From: Verrucomicrobiaceae bacterium
GTDB lineage: Bacteria; Verrucomicrobiota; Verrucomicrobiia; Verrucomicrobiales; Verrucomicrobiaceae
DNA length: 64,000 bases
Assembly (NCBI GenBank): GCA_015075365.1
Contig: JABTUN010000001.1
Coordinates: forward strand, 248,001 to 312,000
Direction: 5' to 3'
A program made the position numbers and the translations under genes. Shown piece after piece: positions 1 through 11,800 of the stretch (positions are counted from its first letter, which is position 1; every line of letters starts with the position of its first letter). The notes under the pieces were generated by a model. The model saw only the letters and a program-made list of their open reading frames with translations, searched no databases and was not told the DNA's origin.

Positions 1-530
1 GGCTTCTTCGCGCTGGCCTGCACGGGGATCTTTTTCTCCTCGCAGTAGGCGATCATCTCGGCGCGGCCGGGGAAGTCGTTGCGGAAGCGCTCGTCACGCC
101 AGGGGGCGATGATCTCCAGATCAGGCGCCAAGGCGGCGGCGGTGAGCTCGAAGCGGACTTGGTCGTTGCCCTTGCCGGTGGCTCCGTGGGCGATGGCGGT
201 GGCGCCTTCGGTCTTGGCGATCTCGACCATGCGCTTGGCAATGAGCGGACGCGCGATGGAGGTGCCGAGGAAGTACTGACCTTCGTAGATGGCTCCGGCC
301 TGGATCATCGGGAAGATGAAATCGCGGGCGAACTCAAGTTGGAGGTCGTCGATGTAGATTTTGGAGGCGCCGGTCTTCTTGGCCTTGGCGTTGAGGCCCT
401 TGAGCTCGTCGTCCTGGCCCACATTGGCGCAGAAGGCGATGACCTCGGCCTGATAGGTGTCTTTGATCCAGGAAAGGAGGACGGAGGTGTCGAGACCCCC
501 GGAGTAGGCGAGGACGATTTTCTTGCTCAT
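1..530 (-). CDS. argG: Argininosuccinate synthase, N-terminal part (runs off the window)
   Basis: The minus-strand frame begins with ATG at 530-528 and stays open to the window edge, giving about 176 residues. It starts [28 protein letters not shown] at residues 8-16 is the PP-loop ATP-binding signature of argininosuccinate synthase. The segments [16 protein letters not shown] (about residues 113-128) and [15 protein letters not shown] are also characteristic of the family. The enzyme joins citrulline and aspartate using ATP in the cytoplasmic arginine pathway. The full protein is normally about 400 residues, so less than half is present. No clear Shine-Dalgarno sequence precedes the start. 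It is divergent from the cytochrome peroxidase gene across about 240 bases. The identification is secure. Confidence 0.95.
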   Translation of the reverse strand, partial: MSKKIVLAYSGGLDTSVLLSWIKDTYQAEVIAFCANVGQDDELKGLNAKAKKTGASKIYIDDLQLEFARDFIFPMIQAGAIYEGQYFLGTSIARPLIAKRMVEIAKTEGATAIAHGATGKGNDQVRFELTAAALAPDLEIIAPWRDERFRNDFPGRAEMIAYCEEKKIPVQASAKK

Positions 531-769
531 GGGCTTTGGGAATGAAGGGCCGCGAGGATAGGGCCTAAAACCAGGGTGTCGAGGGCCGGGAGGGGCTTTT
601 TTGCCAGTCAGCACACAGGCATACGGCCAACGCGGCACTGAGGAATGGCAGACATTTGACTCACAATCATCTCACCAAACCCCGCTTCATAATATGAAAA
701 TTATATCTGATAAGTTTATTGCGTCTGAATCACAGAAAATCAAATTCACCCAATGCAATAACCAAAAAT
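531..769. other. Divergent intergenic region argG / cytochrome peroxidase
   Basis: This 239-base gap separates two divergent genes and must carry both promoters. Its right part (about 690-769) is distinctly AT-rich against a GC-rich background, as expected just upstream of the plus-strand gene. No well-spaced -35/-10 pair could be defined, and no RNA gene or repeat is visible. Confidence 0.5.
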
Positions 770-2656
770 ATGAGAATGAAATCACTCTCGCCTCTTCTCG
801 CAGCCGCCAGTTTGATCACTTGGTCTGTGGCATCCCCTGGAATGGCCCAGGAAAAGGCTGAACCGGCTCCCAAACCCGAGTCCCTGCGCAAACGCAAGGT
901 GCCGGAGCCTTCGAAACTGGATGATTTCATCAAGGACAAGGAGGCGGCCATTCTTTTGGGCAAGGCCTTGTTTTGGGACATGCAGGTGGGCAGCGATAAT
1001 GTGACCTCGTGCGCAACGTGCCACTTCCACGCGGGAGCGGACAACCGGGCGAAAAACCAGGTGAGCCCCGGTCTGCTGATCGTGGACGAGAACGGCCAGG
1101 CCACGCCAGATTTCACCTTCCAGGTGCGAAAGCCAAACGGCACGCTGCAAAAGGGGGACTTCCCTTTCCACAAGCTGTCGAACATCAATGACCGCAACTC
1201 GACCGTGATCTCCAGCGTCAACGACGTGGCCTCTTCCCAGGGTGTCACGTTGGAGAAGTTCATCGCCATGCTCCTGGGAGGCGCGCAGGAGCAGCGCAGC
1301 GTGGTGGCAGACCCCGTTTTCAATGTCAACGGCCTGAACACGCGGCGCGTGGAGCCGCGCAACACACCGACGGTCATCAACGCGGTCTTTAACCTGCGAA
1401 ATTTCTGGGATGGGCGCGCGCAGGACCGCTTCAACGGTGTGAATCCCTTCGGCCGGCGTGACGCGGGAGCCAAGGTCTGGAAAGCGGACAAGCCGCACGA
1501 CCAAAAACAGGTTTCCATTGATCTCAACAACGCCAGCCTGGCGTCCCAGGCCGTGGGGCCACCGCTGAGTGACCTGGAGATGTCCGCCGCAGGCCGCACG
1601 TTTCCAGATCTCGGACGCAAACTTTTGAACCGTCGTCCGCTGGCACTCCAGCGTGTGCACCGGGAGGACAGCGTGCTGGGCAGCCGCAGCCTGATGCCGC
1701 AGCCCGGCATCAGCATCTCCACCTACGCGGAGTTGATCCGCACCGCCTTCAAACCGCAGTGGTGGCAGGGCAGCGCGCAGATCAGCGGCTACAGCCACAT
1801 GGAGCGGAACTTCAGCCTCTACTTTGGACTCGCGGTGCAGTTGTATGAAGCCACGCTGGTTTCTGACCAGACGCCGTTCGACGACTATGCGGAGGGGAAA
1901 AAAGACGCGCTTTCCGCGCAGCAGAAACGCGGCCTCGAGCTGTTCTTTGGCGACGCGAAGTGCGCCAACTGCCACGGCGGGGCGGAGTTCACCAAGGCCA
2001 CGGTGCATCACATTGAAAAAGAGCGCCTGGAAAAGATGATCATGGGAGACGGAGGCAAGGCGGTCTATGACAACGGCTTCTACAACATCGGCGTGCGTCC
2101 CACGCGGGAGGACATCGGCCTTGGAGGCACAGATCCATTTGGGTTCCCCCTCTCCGAATCGAAGCTGGCGCGTGATTTTGGGGACAAGGTGTTCAAGAAG
2201 GTCATCGGCGTCGATCCGAATGAGAAACCGAAGAAGAACGACCGCATCGCGGCCAACGGGGCCTTCAAAACACCCACATTAAGAAACATCGAGCTCACCG
2301 CGCCCTACTTCCACAACGGCGGGCAGCGCACGCTACGGGAAGTGGTGGATTTCTACAACCGCGGCGGTGACTTCCACGATCAAAACATCGCCGATCTCGA
2401 TCCAGACATCGAGCGCCTCGGCCTTTCCAATGAGGACAAAGACGCGTTGGTGGCCTTCATGAAATCGCTCACAGATGAGCGGGTGCGCCGCCGCTGCGCC
2501 CCGTTTGATCACCCGGAGCTCTTCATCCCGAACGGACACTTGGGGAATGAAAACACGGTGTACAACGATGGATTTGGCCGCGCCCGTGATGCGCTGATGC
2601 TGCTACCAGCAACAGGCCGGAACGGAGCCACGCCGCTGCGCAATTTTCTGGAGTAG
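770..2656 (+). CDS. Exported di-heme cytochrome c peroxidase (CCP/MauG-like)
   Basis: The protein has about 628 residues. An in-frame TTG lies upstream at 719, but the ATG at 770 (or 776) directly precedes a good signal peptide (MKSLSPLLAAASLITWSVASP, probable cut after GMAQ), so it is preferred; no Shine-Dalgarno is visible. Two c-type heme sites are present: CATCH at residues 81-85 and CANCH at 398-402. The C-terminal part with KTPTLRNIELTAPYFHNGG is typical of the di-heme CCP/MauG family, which reduces peroxide or oxidises protein substrates in the periplasm. The hemes are about 317 residues apart and the chain is nearly twice the usual 320-370 residues, so a large insertion separates the heme domains. 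The gene stands alone, followed by a strong terminator. The substrate is unknown. Confidence 0.85.
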   Translation: MRMKSLSPLLAAASLITWSVASPGMAQEKAEPAPKPESLRKRKVPEPSKLDDFIKDKEAAILLGKALFWDMQVGSDNVTSCATCHFHAGADNRAKNQVSPGLLIVDENGQATPDFTFQVRKPNGTLQKGDFPFHKLSNINDRNSTVISSVNDVASSQGVTLEKFIAMLLGGAQEQRSVVADPVFNVNGLNTRRVEPRNTPTVINAVFNLRNFWDGRAQDRFNGVNPFGRRDAGAKVWKADKPHDQKQVSIDLNNASLASQAVGPPLSDLEMSAAGRTFPDLGRKLLNRRPLALQRVHREDSVLGSRSLMPQPGISISTYAELIRTAFKPQWWQGSAQISGYSHMERNFSLYFGLAVQLYEATLVSDQTPFDDYAEGKKDALSAQQKRGLELFFGDAKCANCHGGAEFTKATVHHIEKERLEKMIMGDGGKAVYDNGFYNIGVRPTREDIGLGGTDPFGFPLSESKLARDFGDKVFKKVIGVDPNEKPKKNDRIAANGAFKTPTLRNIELTAPYFHNGGQRTLREVVDFYNRGGDFHDQNIADLDPDIERLGLSNEDKDALVAFMKSLTDERVRRRCAPFDHPELFIPNGHLGNENTVYNDGFGRARDALMLLPATGRNGATPLRNFLE

Positions 2657-2680
2657 CCGCTGGTGGCAGATCGAATCGCG

Positions 2681-2710
2681 AAAAAGGTGCCGGAGACGGC
2701 ACCTTTTTTT
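2681..2710 (+). terminator. Rho-independent terminator after the cytochrome peroxidase gene
   Basis: A perfect 12-base stem (2681-2692 against 2697-2708) closes a GAGA tetraloop, and the right arm runs into seven T residues (2704-2710). It begins 24 bases after the stop codon at 2656. It should insulate the peroxidase transcript from the giant gene downstream. The left arm begins with a run of A, so it could also work in the reverse direction. Confidence 0.92.
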
Positions 2711-2782
2711 GTCCATTTCGAAGGGAAAAAGGCAAACGGAGGCATGCAGTGCAATTACCTGCCTTCACCAAATATTTAATAA

Positions 2783-2804
2783 AAACTGACAATCCGATCA
2801 GTTT
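2783..2804. promoter_or_regulatory. Dyad-symmetric operator-like site upstream of the giant gene
   Basis: A perfect 7-base inverted repeat (AAACTGA at 2783-2789, TCAGTTT at 2798-2804) is separated by 8 bases. It lies in the AT-rich 199-base gap before the giant gene, 10 bases upstream of a TATAAT hexamer. Size and symmetry fit a homodimeric DNA-binding regulator, and a site overlapping the -35 zone would be expected to affect initiation. This is inference from position and symmetry; no regulator is identified. Confidence 0.4.
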
Positions 2805-2814
2805 GTATTGAAAT

Positions 2815-2820
2815 TATAAT
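2815..2820 (+). promoter_or_regulatory. Candidate -10 hexamer (TATAAT) for the giant gene
   Basis: A consensus TATAAT lies 36 bases before the first in-frame ATG (2856) and after the upstream terminator. A CTGACA resembling a -35 box occurs at 2786-2791, but the 23-base spacing is too long for a standard sigma-70 promoter. Either another -35 is used or activation depends on a regulator. Confidence 0.4.
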
Positions 2821-2855
2821 CAGTATGGCTAAAATCGCTTTAATCCCAAAATTAG

Positions 2856-5800
2856 ATGGACTTGCCTCCAGGACACAGCAGCCCCATTTCGCCGCCTTCC
2901 GCGGTCTGCGATCAGGCTGCGATGAGCCCCCGCGCTGCTGTGCGGGCGGGGGAGGTGTTGTCAAACGTCCACTACCGCATGTCGCGCCGGATCGCGGTGG
3001 TGCTGGGAGCCTTGATTTTCCATGGTCTGGTGGCTTCGACCGCATTGGCGCACAATCTCAACCAACGCGCGGATTACATCGGCTTTGACCAGGAAACGCT
3101 CACACGCATGCAGCAGCGCCAGGCGGCGGGACAGGCGCTCATCCAGCAGGGGGATATCGTCGGCCTCATCATGAAGGCCACGCCCAGCAACGGCACGCCA
3201 ACCGGCGCGGGCGGGTATTCGACCTTTTTCATCCCGGTGGGCACCCAGGTGGTCGGAGCCCAGTATGGCCGGGTGGACAGCGCGGGAAAATTCATCCCGA
3301 TGGCGATGAAAGGGCAGTCCCTGCTGGCGCTGGGGGACGGTTCCGTGGGGGCAAAGGCGCAAAACGCGCTCAAGGGTCTGGAACTGGGGCCGAACATCGT
3401 GGGGCAAAAGTCCTATGTGGTGGACAGCAGCACTGGATTGATGCGCGGCACCATGGCGGGCGTGTATTCGGACACGGGTGTCTTTTATTCGACCGACCCA
3501 AAGACCGCGTGGCAGAGCTGGACGAGCATGGGCGGCCTCGACGGCAATCCGGCCACCACAAGTGACAATATCCTGCGCAACAATTCCGGCGACAGCATCA
3601 CACCAACGACACGTTGGGACGCGGAGCAGGTCATCGCCTTCGGGATCAGCTCCCCCATCGCGCCGATCATCGACCCGGACGGCCGCGGGAACACGCCATG
3701 GGGCATGGGCAGCGGCGTGGCGGGGCCGGAGAGCGGTTACGCCTGGCATTTCGACTGGAGCTACTGGCAGGCAAACGCCTCCGACCCGGCTCGCATGCGC
3801 AATGCCGTCCGCAACCATGGCCCATGGAAGCGCATCAAGTATCCGGGCAGCATGATCGCCAAGGACGCGGCCGGTTTGCGCAGCACGGCACTGGGTCTGG
3901 TCGGCGTCGATGCCAGTCAGATCGGCTGGGACCTGAGCGTGTCCAATCCGCTGCCGCCCACCACGAGCTGGACGGACACCACGAGCCCGAAGGCCGTGCG
4001 CATGGCGTGGGGAAACCTGGAGCTGTTCCGCCCGGAATACGCGCGCGTGCAGCTCAAGATCAATGTCGGCCCCGGCCAGCCGAACTCGCCCTTCGACAGC
4101 CAGGGCTTCCTGCAAAGCTACGCGGACACCTTCGGCGGGGACGCGGGTGGGGAATACACCAACAAGGACCACCTGTGGCGCTATTATGAGAACACCGCTG
4201 TGTCACTGGTGAGCAAGCCGATGGTCTTCAAGCAGGCATCCAAGGGCCTCGTGGCTCCAAATGAGGTCTTCACCTTCACGATCTGGTTCACGACCTTTGG
4301 AAACAGCGCGCTGACCAATGTTGTCATCGAGGACACCCTGCCCTCCGGCATTCAGTATGTCAGCGCCAGCCCCGCGCCGAGCAGCACCAGCCCCCTGCGC
4401 TGGAATGTCGGCACGGTACAGCCCAACACCGTGCGCAGCATCACCCTGACGGTGAAGGCCACCGGCACGGGCGTGAAGACCAACACCGTGTGCGCCACCA
4501 GCGACCAGGCCCCGCGCTCGTGCAGCACAGACACCGTCGAGGTGTCAACCAATGCCCTGCTCTATCCGGACAAGACGGTGACGCCCTCCACCGCGAATCC
4601 AGGGGATCTCGTCACCTACACGCTGACGATGCTCAATGACGGCCCCTGCCCGAACGCCATCCCGCTGCTCATCACGGAAAACCTGCCGCCCGGCTTCACC
4701 TATGACAGCCTCGTGTCGGCGAAGCTGGCCGGATCACCCACCTCGGCAGTCACGGTGAACAACGCCGATCCATCGAAACCGGTGATGACCGTGCGGGCGG
4801 GCATTCCTTCCGGTCAGAGCCTCGTCATCACCTTCAAGGCCCGGATCAGCGCCACACAGCCGGCCGGTGTTTACACCAACCAGTTCACCTACGAGCACAG
4901 CGGCAAGATCATGTCCACCGGGGCGCTGGCACCCGTCACGGTCGGTGGAGCACGAATTGGCGACACCGTGTTCCGCGACTGGGATGGTGACGGCATCCAG
5001 GATGCCGAGGACGAAGGGCTGCCCGGCGTCACGGTACAGCTCTATGCGAGCAACGGAACGACCCTGTTGAAGACACAGGTGACGGATGCGCAGGGCAAAT
5101 ACGACTTTGGCGGCCTTTCCGGCGGCACCTACGTCGTGCGCACGGCACAACCGGCCTCCCATGTGCCCACCTACGACCTGGACGGCACGGGCACGGTCAA
5201 CCAGACCACCGTGACCATCTCCAACAACGAACAGAAGCTCAATGTCGATTTTGGCTACCGCCCCGGCGGTTCCGGCGGTGTCCAGGGCATGATCTTTTAT
5301 GATGAGGGCCGCGATGGCGTGTATCAGAGCAGTGACACGGGCATCGCGAATGTCACCGTGCGCCTGTATCGCGACAAGGATGGCGACGGCGTCATTGACG
5401 CGAGCACGGACGCGCTGCTCAACGCGCAAACAAGCATCCTCAACGGTTCCTACAGCTTCACCAACCTGCCTTTGGGCCTCGACTACCTCGTGGATGTCGA
5501 TCAAGCCGACGCGGACATCGCCACGGGTGTCGGCGGCACGCCCTATCAGATCACCACGGCCGACCCGCACCGCGTGCAGGAGCTGGAGGGCTCGTACACC
5601 AAAGCTCACTTCGGTTTCTGGCGGGAGGTGCCGGCCAGCATCGGTGGCAAGGTCTTCCTCGATGCGAATGTGGACGGCGTCATGAACCCGGGCGAGACAC
5701 CAGTGGCCAACTTTGCCGTCAGCCTTTACGCGGACACGGACAGTGACGGCAACCCCGATGCCAACGAACTCGTCGGAACCCGCACCACCGACACGACCGG

Positions 5801-8800
5801 CTTCTACCGTTTCGACGGTCTGGGCGCGGGCGATTACCTGGTGACCTGTGATCCGGAGGCCGCGCAGGTGCCGGACGGCCACCTGATCTCCAGTTTCGAG
5901 CTCAGCGTCACCGTGGCGGCAGGTGAGGCCAGTCTCTCGAACGACTTCTCCTTCTTCCGACTCCTGACCAAGACGGCGAACCGCGCCAGCGCGCAGGCAG
6001 GCGACCAGATCGTCTATACATTGACACCCAGCTATCCCGCTGGCGAGTTCCTCAGCGGCCTGAATGTCACGGACAGCATCCCGGCTGGCAGCACCTTTGT
6101 CAGCGCCGGCCAGGGCGGCACGCACAGCAATGGCGCGGTGACATGGAACCTGGGCAGCACCACGGCAGCAGAGCCAGGCACGATCGTCACCAACCTGAAC
6201 CTTTTCGCCTTCCGCGGCGGGGACACCACGACCTTCTGGCGCTACGACTCCGTTTCGCAGTCATGGAGCACGCGTGCGAGCGCGCCGGGGACGGTGAAGG
6301 ACGGTGCTGGCCTGGCCTCCGACGGGGTGAACATCTACGCGCTGCGTGGTGACAACACGAAGTCGTTCTGGCGCTACAACGTCAGCGCGAACACCTGGAC
6401 GACGCTGGCGAGCACGCCGGGAGATTTTGAGAAGAGCGGCAACCGCCTGGTCTATCTGGCCCCGCATTTTTATGCCCTGCGCGGAGACGGATCGACCAGC
6501 TTCTACCGTTACAACGTCACCGCGAACTCCTGGGGCAGCATGGCGTCCTTCCCGGGCGGGAATGTGGACTCGGGCGGCGCGATCACCACCAACAAAACCA
6601 ACATCTACGCGGTGCGCGGCGGCGGCTCGAAGTACTTCTACCGCTACAACGTGTCCTCCAACAACTGGACGCGTCTGGCAGACACGCCGGACGGCATCAA
6701 GGGAGGCGGCTCGCTCATTTTCGACGGCACCCACATCTACGCCTTCCGTGGCGACGACCGGACGAACTTCTACCGCTACAACATCAGCACGAACACCTGG
6801 ACACGGATGGCCTCCGCGCCGGGCACGGTGAACAATGGCGGAGCGTTGGCCTTCGGCGGGGTGTCGCTCTACGCGTTGCGCGGGGACAGCAGCACGGCCT
6901 TCTGGCGCTACAACACGCAGTCGAACACCTGGACCACGATGCCTTCCACACCCTCGTCCATCACCTCTGGCGGCTCGTTGGTCGAGTATGGCGCCCCGAT
7001 TCCCACGGAGATCACCACGGAGCTCACCGCCGCAAACTCACTGGTCAACGACGGAGGCACGACGACTGTGCAGATGAGCGTGGGATCGAGCGAGACGAGC
7101 ATCAGCGGCGTCACCGCGCCCGCGCTGGCGGTGACGGTGACCAACGGAGCCTCTGCCACGCTGTTGAGCGGCCCCACACCATCGTCCGGCACCGTGCCCG
7201 CCGGTGGATCGCTCACATTCACCTGGACGTATCGGATCAACGCCGGCACCTCGCCAGGCAGCGTGCGTTTTTCGAACAGTGCCTTCACATCCAGTGGCGG
7301 CACCACCCTGCCCGCCTCCGCGTCCAACAGCGTGCTCACCACGCGTCCACTCACCTTCACCGTCAGCGTGAACAGCGGCGGCGGGCGCGACAACATCGAC
7401 AACATCGCCAGCATCCAGACGAACGAGTTCCGCGGCACCTACGCGGTGGCCAACTCCACCAGCGGTGGCACCGGCGACCGCCTCCTCAAGATCAGCGGCA
7501 CAAAGGTAACTGATGTCGGCAGCACCGGCACCACGCAAATGCGCGCCATCGCCTTGAATTTCGACAGCAGCGTGCTCTATGGCGTGGATCGTGACGCGGC
7601 GACCGGCTCGGGCGCGGACCTCATCATGGTCAGCACCGGTTCCAGCAATCCCGCGCCGATCAGCCAGTGGGCCTCCCGTGTGGTCGGCTTCAGCAGCCAA
7701 TGGAGCACGGGAGACTGGTCAGCCGCGCAAGCCCTTGGCGCGCCCGACACGATGAGCGCGGGCGACCACGAAACTGCGTGGGCGCCCGCCACCAGCACCA
7801 GCAATCCGGAGTATCTGCACCTCGGCTTTGCCTCGCCCGTTTATGCCACCTCCGTCCGTGTCCGTGAGACCTACCGGGCGCCCTTTGTGACCGGCATCGA
7901 ACTGGTCGAGCCCAATGGCACCATCCATGTGATGTCGATCCCGGCGGACACCACCACCGCACCGGGCTACTATACGTTCACCTTCCCGGCCACCACCTAC
8001 CTGGTGGACGAGGTGATTATTCGCACAGCAAAGTCCGATTATGAGGAAATCGACGCGGTGGAGCTCACCGGCACTCCGCAGTCCAGCGCAATGACGGCCC
8101 TGGGGCGATGCGTGAACGCAGCCAATCCGCTGGCTGGCGCACTGGGAAACATCACCGTGGCAGACATCCGCGGGATGGCCTTTGACCGGGAAACGGGGGA
8201 GCTTTACGCGGTCCACCGCCGGGAGGACGGCACCACGGGCAACACGCTGCTCGATCTTCTTTTCAAAATCGACCCCGCGACCGGCCTGCACGTCGATGAC
8301 GCCTTTGGCGCGGGCTTGGATTACATCCCCATCGCCACCAACACGCTCTCCACGCCTCTTTATAACATCGACGACCTGACCTTCGACCCCGGCAGCGGTA
8401 TTTTGTACGCCATCGCGAACGACTCGACTGCCGGTGTGGACGATCTCGACCGGTTGGTGACGATCAATCCAGCCACTGGCGCGGTCACGAACGTGGGGCG
8501 CTTCACCATCGGAGCGACAACGACCTACGTCACCAACGTGCAGGGCATGGCCTTCGATGCCAGCGGCGTGCTGCGCGTCTCCACCGGCAGCGGCGGCACC
8601 TCCACGACCATGAACCGGATCTGGACGGTGAACCCAACGAACGGCCAGTGCGCCCTGTACGTCTCCCCCACGGGCACCTTCTCCGCCTACACGGACTTCG
8701 AGGCCATCGAGTCTCCCGTCAGCCCTGTTGTCATCCCGCCCACGCCTTCGAACCTCGTGCAAACCGCGCTCACCGGCAGCATTGGCGATCTCGTTTATGC

Positions 8801-11800
8801 AGACAGCAACGCCAACGGCGTGCGTGACGCGGGCGAGCCCGGCGTGGCAGGCGTGCGCATCGTGGTGAGCAGCAGCGGCACCACCAAGGAGGCCACCAGC
8901 AATGGCAGCGGCGCGTACCGCGTCTTCGGCCTCACCTCCAACGGCGGCAGCCCCTGGAACGTGGATGTCGATCTGAACACGCTGCCGGCGGACTGGGTGA
9001 TGACCACGCCACCGAACCTCCAGCGCACGCTGGCCTCCAACAGCACGGCCATCGACGACGCGGACTTCGGCATCTTCACACCCGCGCCCCCGGCCACTGC
9101 GGCCGAGATCCGCGGCATCGTGTGGACCGACCGTGACGAGGATGGCGTGATCGAAGATGGCGAGGCGCCACTGGAAGGCATCGCCGTGAATCTTTACCGC
9201 GACCGCAACAACAACGGTGCGCTCGACAGCGGCGATCTGCTGGTGCGCACGGTCACCACCAATCAAGACGGCCTCTACTCCATGGCAAGACTCGCGCCGG
9301 GCGCCTACCTGGTCGATGTGCTGGAGCCCACGCTCCCGCCAGGCATGGACTTTGTGAGCGGCGGCAGCGCCATCCGCCCGGTGACTGTGGCCGCGCTCCA
9401 AGTGAGCAGCGGGCACAACTATGGCTTCAACCACACCGCCAGCATCGGAGACCTCGTCTTCTACGATGATGACAATGACGGCGTGAAAGACGCGGGCGAG
9501 GCCGGCATCCCGAACGTGCGGGTGAGCGTCTTCCTCGATGAAAACGCCAACGGCGAGATCGAGCCGTCTGAAATCGAATATGCCATCGCCTTCACCAACA
9601 CGAGCGGCATCTACACCGTGGGGAACCTGCCGGCGGGACGTTATGTGGTGCATGTGTCCGAGCAGCATGTCCCCGCGCCACCCTCCAGCCCGAACGCCGG
9701 ACGCTATGACTCCATGCTGCCGACCACCGGTGAAAACATCGCCGTCACCCTGACGGCGGGACAGGTCTTGACGAGCGCGGACTTCGGATTCGCCGAGCTG
9801 GCGGAGTTGGGGGGCTATGTGTTCAACGACGCCAACTTCAGCGCCGTGCGGGACACCACGGAAGCGGGCGTTCCCAACATCAGCATCGCCCTTGCCGGCT
9901 CCACGAGCGGCGGTTCGCTGTTGAACCTGTCCACGGTGACGGACGCGACCGGTTGGTACGAGTTCATGGTGCCTGCGGGCACGTATTCGATCACTTTTGA
10001 CAACGGCGACCCGGACTTCCCCGCCGGCATGACGCAGACAACGACAGACAGCAGGCATGATGTGGTGATCACCGGCGGATGGGAGCTCACCGGCCTCAAT
10101 TTCGGCCGCGCGCATGCGGGTGCGCTGGGCGGCATCGTCTTTGCCGACTCCAACGGGAACGGCGTCCGGGACGGGGGCGAGGGCGCGGTGACAGGCGCGG
10201 TCGTGGAGCTGTTTGATCCGACCGGAAGCACCTGGCTGGACGGCGTTGTGGTCGGCGCGGACGGCAGCTATCGCTTCGGCGGCCTCGCGAACGGCACCTA
10301 TGTGATCAAGGTGCGCGTGGACTCGCTCAGCAACATGAACGGAGCCATCGTCACCGCGGATCCGCAGGCGCCGCTGGACGGCATCGCCAGCAGCACGATC
10401 ACCGGTGGCTCGCAGAACCTGAACCTGAATTTCGGCTACCTGGCCAGCAACACACCGCCGCCGCTCACCGCCCTGTGCCCGCCACCGCGCAATCAGACGC
10501 TGGGCGGCCAGTACATGGTCACGCGGGTGGGGCGTGACATTCTCGGCGGCCAGAACCACGCGCAGTCGCAATGCATCATCAACATGTCCCCCAACGGGCG
10601 CTGGACCACTGGCGCACGCCTCGGGGCCAGCACGCGCGGCTATGTGATGAACGTGCTGACCAACGCGTGGACGGAGATCCCGAAGATCGACGCCAGCCGC
10701 CCTTACGCCGTGGGCAGTGACGTGAATGATGATGGAAACGTCGTCGGAAACGAGAAATGGACCAGCAGCGCCACGGTGAACGTGCATCCCTTCTTCTTCA
10801 ACCGCGCCACCGGCACCATCACGCGGCTGCTGACACCATTCGACGCCAATCCGAGCATCAGCGCCCTGCCCTGCGCCATCACACGCGACAGCCTGCATGC
10901 CTTCGGCACAGTCGATCCTGACGGTCCGGGCGTGCTGGCCGGACAGGGAGGCTACTGGACGATCCAAACCCGCGCCTGGACGGCCATCAGCGGCCTGCGC
11001 CAGGTGCTGGACGCCAGCGCGGACGGCAGCGTGCTGCTCGTCGTCACCACCAGCGGCCAGGGACGCATTTTGCGCGGCAGCATCGCCGCTGGCTGGAGCA
11101 CCGTCGTGGCCTCCTTCTCTGGCAGGCTCCGTGGCGGCAAGGTAAGCCCGGACGGGCGTTTTGTCGGCAGTTCAGAGACCATCGGCGGCATGCCGGTGCC
11201 CTTTGTTTATGACACGCTGCTCGGCACACGGGTGAATCTGCCCCGCGCCGGCACCGACACGCTCGGCGGCATCATCGGCGCGATCTCGGACACCGGGCGC
11301 GTGCTCGGCACGCTCCACACCATCGGCGGTGACAGCCGCGCCGTGCTTTGGGAGTCCCCCTCCGCGCCCTACACCACCATCACCAACGTGCTGCGCAATG
11401 ACGGCCACACGGCGGCGGATCCCGAATACAGCGCCTGGACGCTCTACAATGGCGGCGATGGCATGAGCGCGGATGGAAAGACCTTCGGCGTGTATGGCGG
11501 CAATCCGAACGACTTCGAGGACAGTCTGATCTTCCAGACCATCCCGCCGCCCAACGAGCGCCTGTGCCTGGGCAACGCGGTCTGGAACGATCTGAACGCC
11601 AACGGCCTCAAGGAGGCTGGCGAAGGCGGCGCCAGCGGCGTGGTGCTGCGTCTTTACACGACCGGAGCGGATGGTGTGATGGGCGGAACCGGCGCAAACG
11701 CCGACTACGAGGTCATGCCGCCGATCACCACCTCCAGCGCGGGCAGCTACACCTTCAGCCCGCTGGGCAATGGCCGTTACTACATCACCGCGACACCCAC

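Noticed and set aside
656..693. TTGACT (656-661) and CATAAT (688-693) as a promoter of the peroxidase gene
   Set aside because: The 26-base spacing is far from the usual 16-18, so no promoter was called.
7719..10967. Minus-strand open frame of 1082 codons inside the giant gene
   Set aside because: It lies opposite clear SdrD-B domains and has no recognisable domain; it follows from GC-rich codon use.
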